Shown: positions 28,869 through 37,380 of the stretch, in pieces
Layout of the letters: each line of letters begins with the position of its first letter
Position numbering within the stretch: the stretch's first letter is position 1
NCBI RefSeq assembly: GCF_004000905.1
Contig: NZ_BIMD01000026.1
Coordinates: forward strand, 1 to 64,000
From: Paenibacillus humicus NBRC 102415
Lineage (GTDB): Bacteria > Bacillota > Bacilli > Paenibacillales > Paenibacillaceae
Reading direction: 5' to 3'
Length of the DNA stretch: 64,000 nucleotides
The notes under the pieces: generated by a model
The model's input: only the letters and a program-made list of their open reading frames with translations
What the model was told of the DNA's origin: nothing
Databases searched by the model: none
Translations under genes and position numbers: made by a program

Positions 28869-28967
28869 TTTATCGTATAGGGACCGGCTATGTCCGTTCT
28901 TTTGAGAATGGCCTCCCGGGTAGCGTACATACTTTAGGTTAGAGTTTTGTCAGGGAGGGGAACCCGC

Positions 28968-29543
28968 GTGAATTTGGCCAACAAGATCACGCTTGCGCGT
29001 ATTTTTCTCGTGCCTGTAATCATGTTCTTTTTGCTGATCCGTCTTGATCTGGGATCCATTAAGCTCGGGGACTATCAAATTACGTACACGCAGATGATCG
29101 CCACGCTGATATTCATTATCGCAGCCAGCACGGATGGCTTGGACGGATATTTGGCCCGCAAGAACAAGATGGTGACCAATCTGGGCAAGCTGCTCGATCC
29201 GCTCGCCGACAAGCTGCTCGTCGCTGCCGTGCTTATTTCGCTGGTCGAGATGGATAAGCTGAGCGCTTTGTTCGCTATCGTCATCATCAGCCGCGAATTC
29301 GCCGTGACCGGCCTCCGGCAGATCGCTCTGCTGGAAGGCTCCGTACTGGCTGCAAGCACTTGGGGCAAATGGAAGACCGGCGTTCAGATCGCCATGATCA
29401 TCGTGCTGCTGCTCAACAATTTCCCGGGAGCATTCCTGGACCTGCCTCTGGATCTGATCCTGAGCTGGGCTGCCGCATTGATTACGGTATGGTCGGGCAT
29501 CGACTACTTCATCAAAAACCGCAATCTCATCCCGGTTGAATAA
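28968..29543 (+). CDS. pgsA: CDP-diacylglycerol-glycerol-3-phosphate 3-phosphatidyltransferase
   Basis: Integral membrane enzyme that makes phosphatidylglycerol phosphate, the first committed step to acidic phospholipids. 191 aa, several membrane helices. CDP-alcohol motif D-G-x-x-D-G-x-x-A-R...G...D...D is visible as DGLDGYLAR followed by GKLLDPLADK (about residues 60-88). GTG 28968 is chosen because GGGAGGGG ends seven bases upstream. pgsA-cinA-recA order is conserved. Confidence 0.95.
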   Translation: MNLANKITLARIFLVPVIMFFLLIRLDLGSIKLGDYQITYTQMIATLIFIIAASTDGLDGYLARKNKMVTNLGKLLDPLADKLLVAAVLISLVEMDKLSALFAIVIISREFAVTGLRQIALLEGSVLAASTWGKWKTGVQIAMIIVLLLNNFPGAFLDLPLDLILSWAAALITVWSGIDYFIKNRNLIPVE

Positions 29544-29553
29544 CCGGCTGGAC

Positions 29554-29591
29554 AAGGCCATCGATCCCCTCTGGGATCGGGGGCCTTTCTT
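29554..29591 (+). terminator. Rho-independent terminator after pgsA
   Basis: AAGGCC-CGATCCC pairs with GGGATCG-GGCCTT around a two-base internal mismatch (29554-29568 / 29573-29587), then TTTCTT. Confidence 0.8.
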
Positions 29592-29743
29592 GTAAGCTGA
29601 AAGGATGGGGCCGCCGGCACCATCCTTCCATTTGCCTTGGAACGCCTGACCGTCATCGAGGAATCTGTGCACGGGCGCGTTCCCGCCGATTGTCCCATTA
29701 TCAATCATCGCGACAAACCCAATCCCGGAGGAGAAATGCCAAC

Positions 29744-30994
29744 ATGAAAGCCGAAATCATCGCGGTCGGAACCGAGCTGCTGCTTGGCCAAATCGTCAAC
29801 ACCAACGCGCGCTACTTGTCCCAAGGGCTGGCAGCCCTGGGCATCGACGTGTTTTTCCAGACGGTCGTCGGCGACAACGCCTCCCGGCTGAAAGAAGCCA
29901 TTGCAATCGCTTCTTCCCGGGCCGATCTGCTCGTCTTCACGGGAGGCCTGGGGCCGACAATGGACGATCTCACCAAGGATGTGCTTGCCGACATGCTCGG
30001 ACGCAAGCTGGTCATCCACGAGCCTTCCTTGGCGAGAATGAAATCCTTCTTCGCGAGCCGCGGCGCCCATATGGTGGAGAGCAACCTGAGGCAGGCGAAT
30101 TCGATCGAGGGAAGCGCCGCACTGGACAACGAAGCGGGACTCGCCGTCGGCAACGCCCTTGAACAGGACGGCATCCGCTATATTCTGCTGCCCGGACCGC
30201 CGATGGAGATGAAGCCGATGTTCGAAGGCCCCGCGACAAGCTGGATCCTTCAGGAATACGGCCGTGGAGCGGCGCTTCACTCCCGAATTCTCCGATTTGC
30301 CGGCATCGGCGAATCCAAGCTGGAGCATGAGCTGATCGATCTTATCGAAGCCCAGACCGATCCGACGATCGCTCCTTATGCCAAGGAGGGAGAGGTGACG
30401 ATCCGCCTGTCGTCCAAATCGCCGGATGAAGCGGAGGCTCTGAAGCGGATCGACGATATGGCCGCGACGATCCAGTCCAGGGTCGGCAGCTACCTGTATG
30501 CGCAGGAGGATATCCCGCTGGAGGAAGCCGTTCTGCGGCTTCTGCGCGACCGCAGGCACAGGCTCAGCAGCGCCGAGAGCTGCACGGGCGGGCTGTTCGC
30601 CGAGCTGATCACCTCGAGGCCCGGCAGCAGCGGAGAGTTCCTGGGAGGCATCGTCACGTACACCAATGCGCTCAAGCATCGGCTGCTCGGCATTCCGTTG
30701 GAGATGCTGGAAGGCGCGGGAGCGCCAGGGGCGGTAAGCGAGGCGACGGCAGCCTTGATGGCCCAGCGGGTGTCCGAGACGACCGGCAGCGACTGGGGCG
30801 TATCCATAACGGGCGTGGCGGGTCCGGGAGAGTCCGAGGGGAAGCCGGTCGGACTTGTCTACATCGGCATCTCGCGCAAGGGCATGGAAGCTTCCGTATA
30901 CACGCTGCAAGCCGGCGGCAGCCGGGAAATGGTGCGGATGCGCGCAGCCAAGCACGCCTTGTACCGGTTGTGGACGCTGCTCAAGGAATCCTGA
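29744..30994 (+). CDS. cinA: CinA family competence/damage-inducible protein
   Basis: 416 aa. N-terminal MoaB/MogA-like (COG1058) domain begins MKAEIIAVGTELLLGQIVNTN; C-terminal CinA domain (about 255-415) has SAESCTGGLFAELIT and GVAGPGESEGKPVG. Family members act as ADP-ribose pyrophosphatase and/or NMN deamidase in NAD salvage; in naturally competent Firmicutes the gene is transcribed with recA. Here a terminator and a recA promoter separate the two. ATG 29744 after GGAGGAG. Confidence 0.93.
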   Translation: MKAEIIAVGTELLLGQIVNTNARYLSQGLAALGIDVFFQTVVGDNASRLKEAIAIASSRADLLVFTGGLGPTMDDLTKDVLADMLGRKLVIHEPSLARMKSFFASRGAHMVESNLRQANSIEGSAALDNEAGLAVGNALEQDGIRYILLPGPPMEMKPMFEGPATSWILQEYGRGAALHSRILRFAGIGESKLEHELIDLIEAQTDPTIAPYAKEGEVTIRLSSKSPDEAEALKRIDDMAATIQSRVGSYLYAQEDIPLEEAVLRLLRDRRHRLSSAESCTGGLFAELITSRPGSSGEFLGGIVTYTNALKHRLLGIPLEMLEGAGAPGAVSEATAALMAQRVSETTGSDWGVSITGVAGPGESEGKPVGLVYIGISRKGMEASVYTLQAGGSREMVRMRAAKHALYRLWTLLKES

Positions 30995-31107
30995 TCCGCC
31001 GGGCGTCCGGATGAACATGCCGGCCGCAGCGCCCGCTCGGCTCCGGCTGCATTCCGGGTGCTCTTGTCTGGGCATCGGGAATGGTCTACAATGGAGACAG
31101 TTAACGG

Positions 31108-31147
31108 AAGAACCGTAGCTTGCATTTCGCAGCTGCGGTTCTTTTTT
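31108..31147 (+). terminator. Terminator between cinA and recA
   Basis: Stem 31108-31120 / 31131-31143 (one mismatch), then T-run to 31147. A promoter-like TTGTCT-N17-TACAAT (31064-31092) lies directly upstream, so it might end a transcript of only about 50 nt; otherwise it simply ends cinA. Confidence 0.8.
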
Positions 31148-31195
31148 GTCCGGACGCCGCTGCGGATACGGAGGTGGCGCCGCGGACAAAAAAAG

Positions 31196-31209
31196 CGAAT
31201 GTATGTTCG
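31196..31209. promoter_or_regulatory. LexA (DinR) SOS box upstream of recA
   Basis: CGAATGTATGTTCG, a near-perfect match to the Gram-positive SOS box CGAACrnryGTTyG with one base off. It ends ten bases before the recA -35 box, which indicates LexA repression of recA. Confidence 0.85.
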
Positions 31210-31218
31210 AAAAAAAGC

Positions 31219-31247
31219 TTGGCAAACGAATGCAAACAGGCTATGAT
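31219..31247 (+). promoter_or_regulatory. recA promoter
   Basis: TTGGCA (31219-31224), 17-bp spacer, TATGAT (31242-31247). Confidence 0.82.
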
Positions 31248-31283
31248 AGAACTATAAAATGATGAATGAAGGATGTGGATCTC

Positions 31284-32351
31284 TTGTCAGATCGCCGCGC
31301 AGCTTTAGATATGGCTCTCCGCCAAATCGAGAAACAATTCGGAAAAGGCTCCATTATGAAACTAGGCGAGTCCACGCATATGACCGTTGAGACGGTTTCC
31401 AGCGGTTCCCTCGCATTAGATATCGCACTCGGCATCGGCGGATTTCCGCGGGGCCGCGTCATTGAAGTATACGGTCCGGAATCCTCCGGCAAGACGACGG
31501 TCGCTCTCCATGCGATCGCGGAAGTGCAGCGCACGGGCGGACAAGCCGCCTTCATCGATGCGGAGCATGCGCTCGATCCGCTTTATGCGAGCAAGCTCGG
31601 CGTCAACATCGACGAGCTGCTGCTGTCCCAGCCGGACACCGGCGAGCAGGCTCTCGAGATTGCCGAGGCGCTCGTGCGCAGCGGCGCGGTAGACGTCATC
31701 GTCATCGACTCCGTCGCCGCTCTCGTGCCGAAGGCCGAGATCGAAGGCGAGATGGGCGATTCCCACGTCGGCCTTCAGGCGCGCCTCATGTCGCAGGCGC
31801 TGCGCAAGCTGTCCGGCGCCATCAGCAAGTCGAAGACGATCGCGATCTTCATCAACCAGCTTCGCGAGAAGGTCGGCGTCATGTTCGGCAACCCGGAGAC
31901 GACTCCCGGCGGCCGCGCCCTGAAGTTCTACTCCAGCGTTCGTCTCGACGTGCGCCGCATCGAGAGCATCAAGCAAGGCAATGATGTCGTGGGCAACCGC
32001 ACGCGGATCAAAGTCGTGAAGAACAAGGTGGCGCCTCCGTTCAAGCAGGCGGAGATCGACATCATGTACGGAGAAGGGATTTCCCGTCAAGGCAGCATCA
32101 TCGACATCGGCGTCGAGATGGACATCGTCAACAAGAGCGGCGCTTGGTTCAGCTACAACGGCGACCGCCTTGGTCAAGGCCGCGAGAATGCCAAGCAGTT
32201 CCTCAAGGACAACCCTGCCGTAGCGGATACGATCGATGCCAAAATCCGCGAGGCGCATAACCTCAATGCGGCCGCCGAACGGGCAGCCGCCGGAATCAAT
32301 CCTCCCGCAGAGGAAGATGAAGAGCTGGACGAGCTGGAGCTGGACGTTTAA
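31284..32351 (+). CDS. recA: Recombinase RecA
   Basis: DNA strand-exchange ATPase and coprotease for LexA. 355 aa from TTG 31284, giving the usual [19 protein letters not shown] start; an in-frame ATG 18 bp upstream (31266) is an alternative but leaves little room for a ribosome site. Walker [10 protein letters not shown] (about residue 64), the conserved [19 protein letters not shown], loop L2 [12 protein letters not shown] and an acidic C-terminal tail ([13 protein letters not shown]). Preceded by an SOS box and promoter, followed by a terminator. Confidence 0.98.
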   Translation: MSDRRAALDMALRQIEKQFGKGSIMKLGESTHMTVETVSSGSLALDIALGIGGFPRGRVIEVYGPESSGKTTVALHAIAEVQRTGGQAAFIDAEHALDPLYASKLGVNIDELLLSQPDTGEQALEIAEALVRSGAVDVIVIDSVAALVPKAEIEGEMGDSHVGLQARLMSQALRKLSGAISKSKTIAIFINQLREKVGVMFGNPETTPGGRALKFYSSVRLDVRRIESIKQGNDVVGNRTRIKVVKNKVAPPFKQAEIDIMYGEGISRQGSIIDIGVEMDIVNKSGAWFSYNGDRLGQGRENAKQFLKDNPAVADTIDAKIREAHNLNAAAERAAAGINPPAEEDEELDELELDV

Positions 32352-32407
32352 GCCGTCCCGCGAGCATTCCGGGCCAATCTTACATTGAATAGACCGGCCT
32401 GACAGGG

Positions 32408-32440
32408 AAGCACCTCTGAATCGTTCAGAGGTGCTTTTTT
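32408..32440 (+). terminator. Rho-independent terminator after recA
   Basis: 13-bp perfect stem 32408-32420 / 32424-32436, loop TCG, six Ts. Confidence 0.93.
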
Positions 32441-32480
32441 GCTCAAGCCATCCGATCGTGGATCAGGGAGGAGGCATCAT

Positions 32481-33161
32481 ATGCAGGACAGCAGCGAGAA
32501 AGTCGTGACCAAGGTAGAACCCGATTCCCGCAAACGTTCCTATTACTGGATCTGCCTGGATGGGAATGAAGAGCCGGAGTTTTCCGTCCACGAGGATATA
32601 CTCGTCAAGTATAGATTGCTGAAAGGAAGCGTGCTCAGCAGCGGGGAGCTGGAGGCGATCCAGTCGGAGGGAGACCGGTATAAGGCTTATGCCTCCGGGC
32701 TGTATTATGCCGGATTCAAAATGAGGACGGCCAAGGAAATGGCGGATTATCTGAAACGCAAGGAATATATGGAACCGGATATCCGCTATGCGATCGACCG
32801 GCTGCAGCAGGAAAAAGTCATCGATGACCGCGATTATGCGAGAATGTACGCCGCCCAGAAGGTGAAGAGCAGCCAGAAAGGGCGCCGGCTGATCCGTCAG
32901 GAGCTGGAGCAGCGCGGGGTGTCCAAGCTGACCGCTGGAGAGACGATCGAGGCGCTCGATGCCGGGGCTGAGCGGGAAGCGGCTTTCAAGGCCGCAGCCA
33001 AGAAATGGCGGAGCCTCAAAGGAGAGGATCGCGATAAGCGGCTGAAGCTGACGGGATTTTTGCTGCGCCGCGGTTTCCAGGGCGATCTGGTCCGGGAGGC
33101 CGTGCGGCATGTGTCGTCAGGAGAGGAACTGGAGACGGAAGCGCTCTGGCTTGACAATTGA
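32481..33161 (+). CDS. recX: Regulatory protein RecX
   Basis: Modulator of RecA filaments. 226 aa, all helical three-helix repeats: KMRTAKEMADYLKRK (about 90), VIDDRDYARMYAAQ (about 112) and GRRLIRQELEQRGVS (about 134). ATG 32481 follows GGGAGGAGGCATCAT. It lies 130 bp after recA, separated by a terminator, so it probably relies on read-through or a weak promoter. Its last codons contain the -35 box of the rny promoter. Confidence 0.9.
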   Translation: MQDSSEKVVTKVEPDSRKRSYYWICLDGNEEPEFSVHEDILVKYRLLKGSVLSSGELEAIQSEGDRYKAYASGLYYAGFKMRTAKEMADYLKRKEYMEPDIRYAIDRLQQEKVIDDRDYARMYAAQKVKSSQKGRRLIRQELEQRGVSKLTAGETIEALDAGAEREAAFKAAAKKWRSLKGEDRDKRLKLTGFLLRRGFQGDLVREAVRHVSSGEELETEALWLDN

Positions 33162-33180
33162 AATTGCGTAAAGCTACAAT
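33151..33180 (+). promoter_or_regulatory. Sigma-A promoter for rny
   Basis: Perfect TTGACA (33151-33156) inside the 3' end of recX, 18-bp spacer, TACAAT (33175-33180). Leader of about 160 nt to rny in which I see no gene. Confidence 0.8.
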
Positions 33181-33348
33181 AATAGTGCATCCGCGAGTGA
33201 AAGGGATGTATTTCCTTTCGTAAATGGATTCAAGTTTATAAGTCTCCATTCTACAGTCTTAGACACGGTTTGGAACCGAATCGCAACAACTGAATATCAT
33301 TCCCGGCTTATTTTCTGCCTTGGTGAATGCAACGAGGAGGTGAACAAG

Positions 33349-34893
33349 ATGAGCCCCGTTATTTGGTGGATCTTGATCGTTCTCGTTGTTGGCGCGATTA
33401 CCTTTGGGATTGGTTACTTCGTCCGAAAGTCGATTGCCGAGGCTAAGATTTCCAGTGCAGAGCAGGCTGCCGTCCAGATCGTCGAACAGGCGAAGAAGGA
33501 AGCGGATGCCCTGAAGAAGGAAACGGTGCTGGAAGCGAAAGACGAAATCCATAAACTCCGTTCTGAAGCGGATAAAGACATTCGGGAGAGACGCAATGAG
33601 AATCAGCGTCTCGAAAGACGGCTGCTGCAAAAAGAGGAGTCACTGGATAAAAAACTAGAAGCACTCGAACGCAAAGAAGAATTGGTAGCCAACAAGGAGA
33701 AACGAATCGAAGAAACACAGGATCAGATCGACTCCATCTACAGACAGCAACAGAGCGAGCTCGAACGGATCTCCGGCCTGACCACGGAGGATGCCAAGAC
33801 CATCATCTTCACCAACGTGGAACAGGAAGTCCGCCACGAAACTGCCCAGATGATCAAGGAAATCGAGCAGCAGGCAAAAGAAGAGGCGGACAAGAAGGCG
33901 CGAGACATCATCTCGCTGGCTATCCAGCGTTGCGCCGCCGACCATGTGGCGGAGACGACTGTATCGGTCGTCACGCTGCCGAACGAAGAAATGAAGGGCC
34001 GGATCATCGGCCGCGAAGGCCGCAACATCCGCGCGCTGGAAACTTTGACGGGTATCGACCTTATCATCGACGATACGCCGGAAGCGGTCATCTTGTCCGG
34101 CTTCGATCCCATTCGGCGTGAAATCGCCCGCACCGCACTCGAGAAGCTCGTTGCGGACGGACGGATTCACCCGGCCCGCATTGAAGAGATGGTGGAGAAA
34201 TCCCGCCGCGAGGTGGACGAGCGGATTCGCGAGTATGGGGAGCAGGCCACTTTCGAAGTGGGCGTGCACGCCATCCACCCGGATCTCATCAAGATTCTCG
34301 GCCGCCTGAAGTACCGGACGAGCTACGGCCAGAACGTGCTCAAGCACTCCATGGAAGTCGCTTACCTGACCGGGCTGATGGCCGCCGAGCTTGGCGAGGA
34401 CATCACGCTGGCCAAGCGCGCCGGACTGCTGCATGACATCGGCAAGGCTCTTGACCACGAAGTGGAAGGCTCCCACGTCGAGATCGGCGTCGAGCTGGCC
34501 CGCAAGTACAAGGAGCATCCGGTCGTCATCAACAGCATCGCGTCCCATCATGGCGACTGCGAAGCGACCTCCGTCATCGCAATGCTGGTCGGAGCGGCAG
34601 ACGCCTTGTCTGCAGCGCGCCCAGGCGCACGCCGCGAGACGCTGGAGACGTACATCAAGCGTCTGGAGAAGCTGGAGGCCATCTCCGAATCGTTCGACGG
34701 CGTCGAGAAATCGTACGCGATCCAGGCCGGACGCGAAGTCCGCGTCATGGTGCAGCCGGAGAAAGTCGACGATACCGAGGCGTTCCGCCTTGCCAGAGAC
34801 ATCACGAAAAAGATCGAAGGCGAGCTCGATTATCCGGGACATATCAAGGTCACGGTCATTCGGGAAACCCGCGCGGTCGAATACGCCAAGTAA
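33349..34893 (+). CDS. rny: Ribonuclease Y
   Basis: Membrane-anchored endoribonuclease that starts much mRNA decay in Firmicutes. 514 aa: N-terminal membrane helix (residues 1-25), long coiled coil (about 28-190), KH domain with [12 protein letters not shown] (about 220-231) and HD domain with HSMEVAYL and [12 protein letters not shown] (about 330-370). ATG 33349 lies eight bases after GAGGAGG. Followed by ymdB, as in Bacillus (ymdA-ymdB). Confidence 0.96.
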   Translation: MSPVIWWILIVLVVGAITFGIGYFVRKSIAEAKISSAEQAAVQIVEQAKKEADALKKETVLEAKDEIHKLRSEADKDIRERRNENQRLERRLLQKEESLDKKLEALERKEELVANKEKRIEETQDQIDSIYRQQQSELERISGLTTEDAKTIIFTNVEQEVRHETAQMIKEIEQQAKEEADKKARDIISLAIQRCAADHVAETTVSVVTLPNEEMKGRIIGREGRNIRALETLTGIDLIIDDTPEAVILSGFDPIRREIARTALEKLVADGRIHPARIEEMVEKSRREVDERIREYGEQATFEVGVHAIHPDLIKILGRLKYRTSYGQNVLKHSMEVAYLTGLMAAELGEDITLAKRAGLLHDIGKALDHEVEGSHVEIGVELARKYKEHPVVINSIASHHGDCEATSVIAMLVGAADALSAARPGARRETLETYIKRLEKLEAISESFDGVEKSYAIQAGREVRVMVQPEKVDDTEAFRLARDITKKIEGELDYPGHIKVTVIRETRAVEYAK

Positions 34894-34904
34894 TACCGTG
34901 GATC

Positions 34905-34934
34905 ATCCCGCTCTCCGGAGCGGGATTTTCTTTG
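34905..34934 (+). terminator. Hairpin between rny and ymdB
   Basis: 9-bp stem 34905-34913 / 34918-34926 then TTTTCTTT. Only 20 bp before ymdB, so it may only partly terminate. Confidence 0.7.
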
Positions 34935-34954
34935 TAATCCGAAGGAGGCAAGTC

Positions 34955-35752
34955 ATGCTGAAAGTCATGTTCATCGGAGATATCGTCGGCAACGTCGGCC
35001 GTACGGCGCTGCGCAAGGCGCTGCCCGCTCTCCGGTCCAAATATAATCCCGACATCATTATCGTGAACGGCGAGAATGCAGCGGCCGGCAGGGGAATTAC
35101 GGCCGCGATCGCCAAGGAGTTTTTTGACTGGGGCGTCAACGGCATTACGATGGGCAACCACACCTGGGACAACCGGGACATCTTCGAGTGGATCGACGAT
35201 GAGGAGCGGATCGTCCGTCCGGCCAACTTCTCGCCTCAATCGCCCGGCCGCGGAGCGGCGGTCATCAAGGCGAACGGCAAGAAGCTCGGCATCCTGAACC
35301 TGCAGGGCAGGACATTCCTGCCGCCCAATGACGATCCGTTCCGCGTGGCGGACGAGCAGCTGGAGCTGCTGCAAGAAGAAACCCGCTGCATCATGGTCGA
35401 CTTCCACGCGGAGGCGACTTCCGAGAAGATCGCGATGGGCTGGTATCTTGACGGCAGAGCGAGTCTCGTCGTCGGTACGCATACCCATGTGCAGACGAAC
35501 GACGACCGGATCCTTCCGGGCGGCACCGCCTATCTGACCGATGTCGGCATGACCGGGCCGATGGACGGCATCCTCGGCATGGAGCGGGGCGCTGTGCTGC
35601 ATAAGTTCCTGACCGGCCTTCCGTCGAGATTTGTCGTTGATGAAGGCGACTGGCATCTGCACGGACTGCTCGTCCAGATGGACGAAACGACCGGGCAGGC
35701 TGCAAAGCTGGAGAAAATTCGATTGACCGAGACCTCTCTAGCGATGTACTGA
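34955..35752 (+). CDS. ymdB: YmdB-type metallophosphodiesterase
   Basis: Calcineurin-like phosphodiesterase acting in the family on 2',3'-cyclic nucleotides; in Bacillus needed for biofilm and other late adaptive programmes. 265 aa from ATG 34955 after GAAGGAGGCAAGTC. Metal motifs: FIGDIVG (about 5-11), NGENAAAG (about 38-45), GNHTWDN (about 66-72), VDFHAEATSEK (about 148) and GTHTHVQTND (about 175). Follows rny by 61 bp. Confidence 0.94.
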   Translation: MLKVMFIGDIVGNVGRTALRKALPALRSKYNPDIIIVNGENAAAGRGITAAIAKEFFDWGVNGITMGNHTWDNRDIFEWIDDEERIVRPANFSPQSPGRGAAVIKANGKKLGILNLQGRTFLPPNDDPFRVADEQLELLQEETRCIMVDFHAEATSEKIAMGWYLDGRASLVVGTHTHVQTNDDRILPGGTAYLTDVGMTGPMDGILGMERGAVLHKFLTGLPSRFVVDEGDWHLHGLLVQMDETTGQAAKLEKIRLTETSLAMY

Positions 35753-35794
35753 TAAGAACGGTGGCGAATCCTGGAGACGGCTATCGGAATGGAA

Positions 35795-35821
35795 GCAGGA
35801 ATTTTTTGTCCCCTCTCGAAT
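35795..35821 (+). promoter_or_regulatory. Sigma-H-type promoter for spoVS
   Basis: GCAGGAATT (35795-35803) matches the sigma-H -35 consensus RnAGGAwWW; after 11 bp comes CTCGAATAG with the GAAT core (35818-35821), which matches the -10 apart from its first base. Bacillus spoVS is known to be sigma-H dependent, so position and sequence agree. Confidence 0.75.
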
Positions 35822-35878
35822 AGGTATGGAAGTAGTGTAGAGCCGCAGCTACCCATCATTCCCGAGGAGGTACTTTCC

Positions 35879-36139
35879 ATGGAAGTATTAAAAGTTTCCG
35901 CTAAGTCCAATCCAAATTCCGTCGCAGGGGCACTGGCTGGAGTTCTAAGGGAACGTGGAGCTGCTGAGCTGCAGGCGATCGGGGCTGGAGCCATCAATCA
36001 GGCGATCAAGGCGGTCGCGATCGCCCGAGGCTTCGTCGCTCCCGGCGGGGTGGACCTCATCTGCATTCCCGCTTTCACCGATATCGTCATCGATGGCGAA
36101 GACCGCACAGCGATCAAGCTGATCGTAGAGCCGCGCTGA
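35879..36139 (+). CDS. spoVS: Stage V sporulation protein S
   Basis: Small Alba-like protein, 86 aa, near-invariant in spore formers: MEVLKVSAKSNPNSVAGALA and AIKAVAIARGFVAP are diagnostic. In Bacillus it is needed for full sporulation and coat assembly. ATG 35879 after CGAGGAGGTACTTTCC. Has its own sigma-H-like promoter and terminator. Confidence 0.97.
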   Translation: MEVLKVSAKSNPNSVAGALAGVLRERGAAELQAIGAGAINQAIKAVAIARGFVAPGGVDLICIPAFTDIVIDGEDRTAIKLIVEPR

Positions 36140-36163
36140 CGACCGGACAACTTATTCGATTCG

Positions 36164-36192
36164 ACCTGTTTACGGTGTAAGCAGGTTTTTTT
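36164..36192 (+). terminator. Rho-independent terminator after spoVS
   Basis: 10-bp stem 36164-36173 / 36177-36186 with one U-G pair, loop GGT, seven Ts. Confidence 0.85.
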
Positions 36193-36259
36193 GCGTCCAT
36201 TAACAGCCATGGATTCATATCATGCAAGAGCAAGAAACGGAACAGGAGGCTGCAGCGCC

Positions 36260-37228
36260 ATGAAACACCCTGTACTCGGAGTCGCGGATCTGCATTGCGA
36301 CGTGCTCAGCAAGCTGCTGAGTCATCCGGAGCTCGACGTCTGCCAAGCGGCTGGCGGCTCCGGCAGCCGGCAGCTCGACGTGACGCTTGACCGGCAGCTG
36401 GCAGCGGGTTATATGCTTCAGGCCTACGCGATCTATTTGACGGAAAGCAGGCCGAAGACATTCGACGCCGTTCTCAGAAGCATCGACCTCTTTTACGAAA
36501 AGATCGTCTCCAATGATGCCTACCGGTTCGTCGCGAGCAGGCAGGATCTTGAGCGCAGCCTTGCCGAACGCCGGATCGCCGCCCTCCTGACGCTGGAAGG
36601 AGCGGACGGGCTGGAAGGAGACTTCGCGATGCTGCGCATTGCGCGCAGGCTGGGAGTCCGCTTGCTTGGCCTGACCTGGAACTATGGGAACTGGGCGGCC
36701 GACGGAGTCATGGAAGAACGACAAGGCGGACTCACGGAGAAGGGACGGCAGCTGATCCGGCATTGCAACGAGCTCGGCATCATTTTGGATGTGTCGCATT
36801 TGACGGAGACAGGGTTTTGGGAACTGGCGGACCGGACCGAGAGGCCGTTCATCGCCTCGCATTCCAACGCGAAGTCTGTCTGCGCCCACCCGAGAAATCT
36901 GACCGACGATCAGATTCGGGCGCTCATTGCCATGGGAGGAAGGATCGGCATGACCTACGTGCCTTATTTCGTCAGCAGCGCGGAGCAGGTGCATATTGAC
37001 GACATCCTTCGCCATATCGAGCATATATGCGCCTTGGGAGGAGAGAAGCACATCATGCTCGGTTCCGACTTCGACGGCATCGAGCTTTACGTGGAGGGCC
37101 TTCGGCATCCCGGCGACGTCCGCTCGCTGCGATCCGCTCTCGTAAGCGAGTTCGGAGCGCGGCAAGCCGCGGCTTTTATGAATGGAAACGCGATTTCCTT
37201 CCTTCTGAGCGAGCTGCCGGGGGACTGA
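36260..37228 (+). CDS. Membrane dipeptidase-like (peptidase M19) protein
   Basis: Zinc dipeptidase of the renal-dipeptidase family, 322 aa. Metal ligands in DLHCD (about residues 12-16), the bridging glutamate in TLEGADG (about 113), HLTE (about 183) and SHSNAK (about 205), plus GSDFDGIE near 274. No clear signal peptide, so it is probably cytosolic. Natural substrate is unknown; dipeptides or D-amino-acid-containing peptides are typical. ATG 36260 after CAGGAGGC. Confidence 0.9.
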   Translation: MKHPVLGVADLHCDVLSKLLSHPELDVCQAAGGSGSRQLDVTLDRQLAAGYMLQAYAIYLTESRPKTFDAVLRSIDLFYEKIVSNDAYRFVASRQDLERSLAERRIAALLTLEGADGLEGDFAMLRIARRLGVRLLGLTWNYGNWAADGVMEERQGGLTEKGRQLIRHCNELGIILDVSHLTETGFWELADRTERPFIASHSNAKSVCAHPRNLTDDQIRALIAMGGRIGMTYVPYFVSSAEQVHIDDILRHIEHICALGGEKHIMLGSDFDGIELYVEGLRHPGDVRSLRSALVSEFGARQAAAFMNGNAISFLLSELPGD

Positions 37229-37301
37229 GGCATCGGGCAACTATCAGTTTCTGTTATAGGTTCCATCGGAATCCTGTATGAGAACTTTTCTCGATAATGC
37301 C

Positions 37302-37330
37302 TTGCATTTTTAAAGGTGGAGGCATAAAAT
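37302..37330 (+). promoter_or_regulatory. Sigma-A promoter for the 2-oxoacid oxidoreductase operon
   Basis: TTGCAT (37302-37307), 17-bp spacer, TAAAAT (37325-37330). Confidence 0.68.
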
Positions 37331-37380
37331 TTATGGAGATTGTGAAAAAGGTCTCATAGCAGATGAGGAGTTGGACGCAA

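Noticed and set aside
29705-31225. Minus-strand open frame opposite cinA
   Set aside because: Shadow; cinA motifs are clear on the plus strand.
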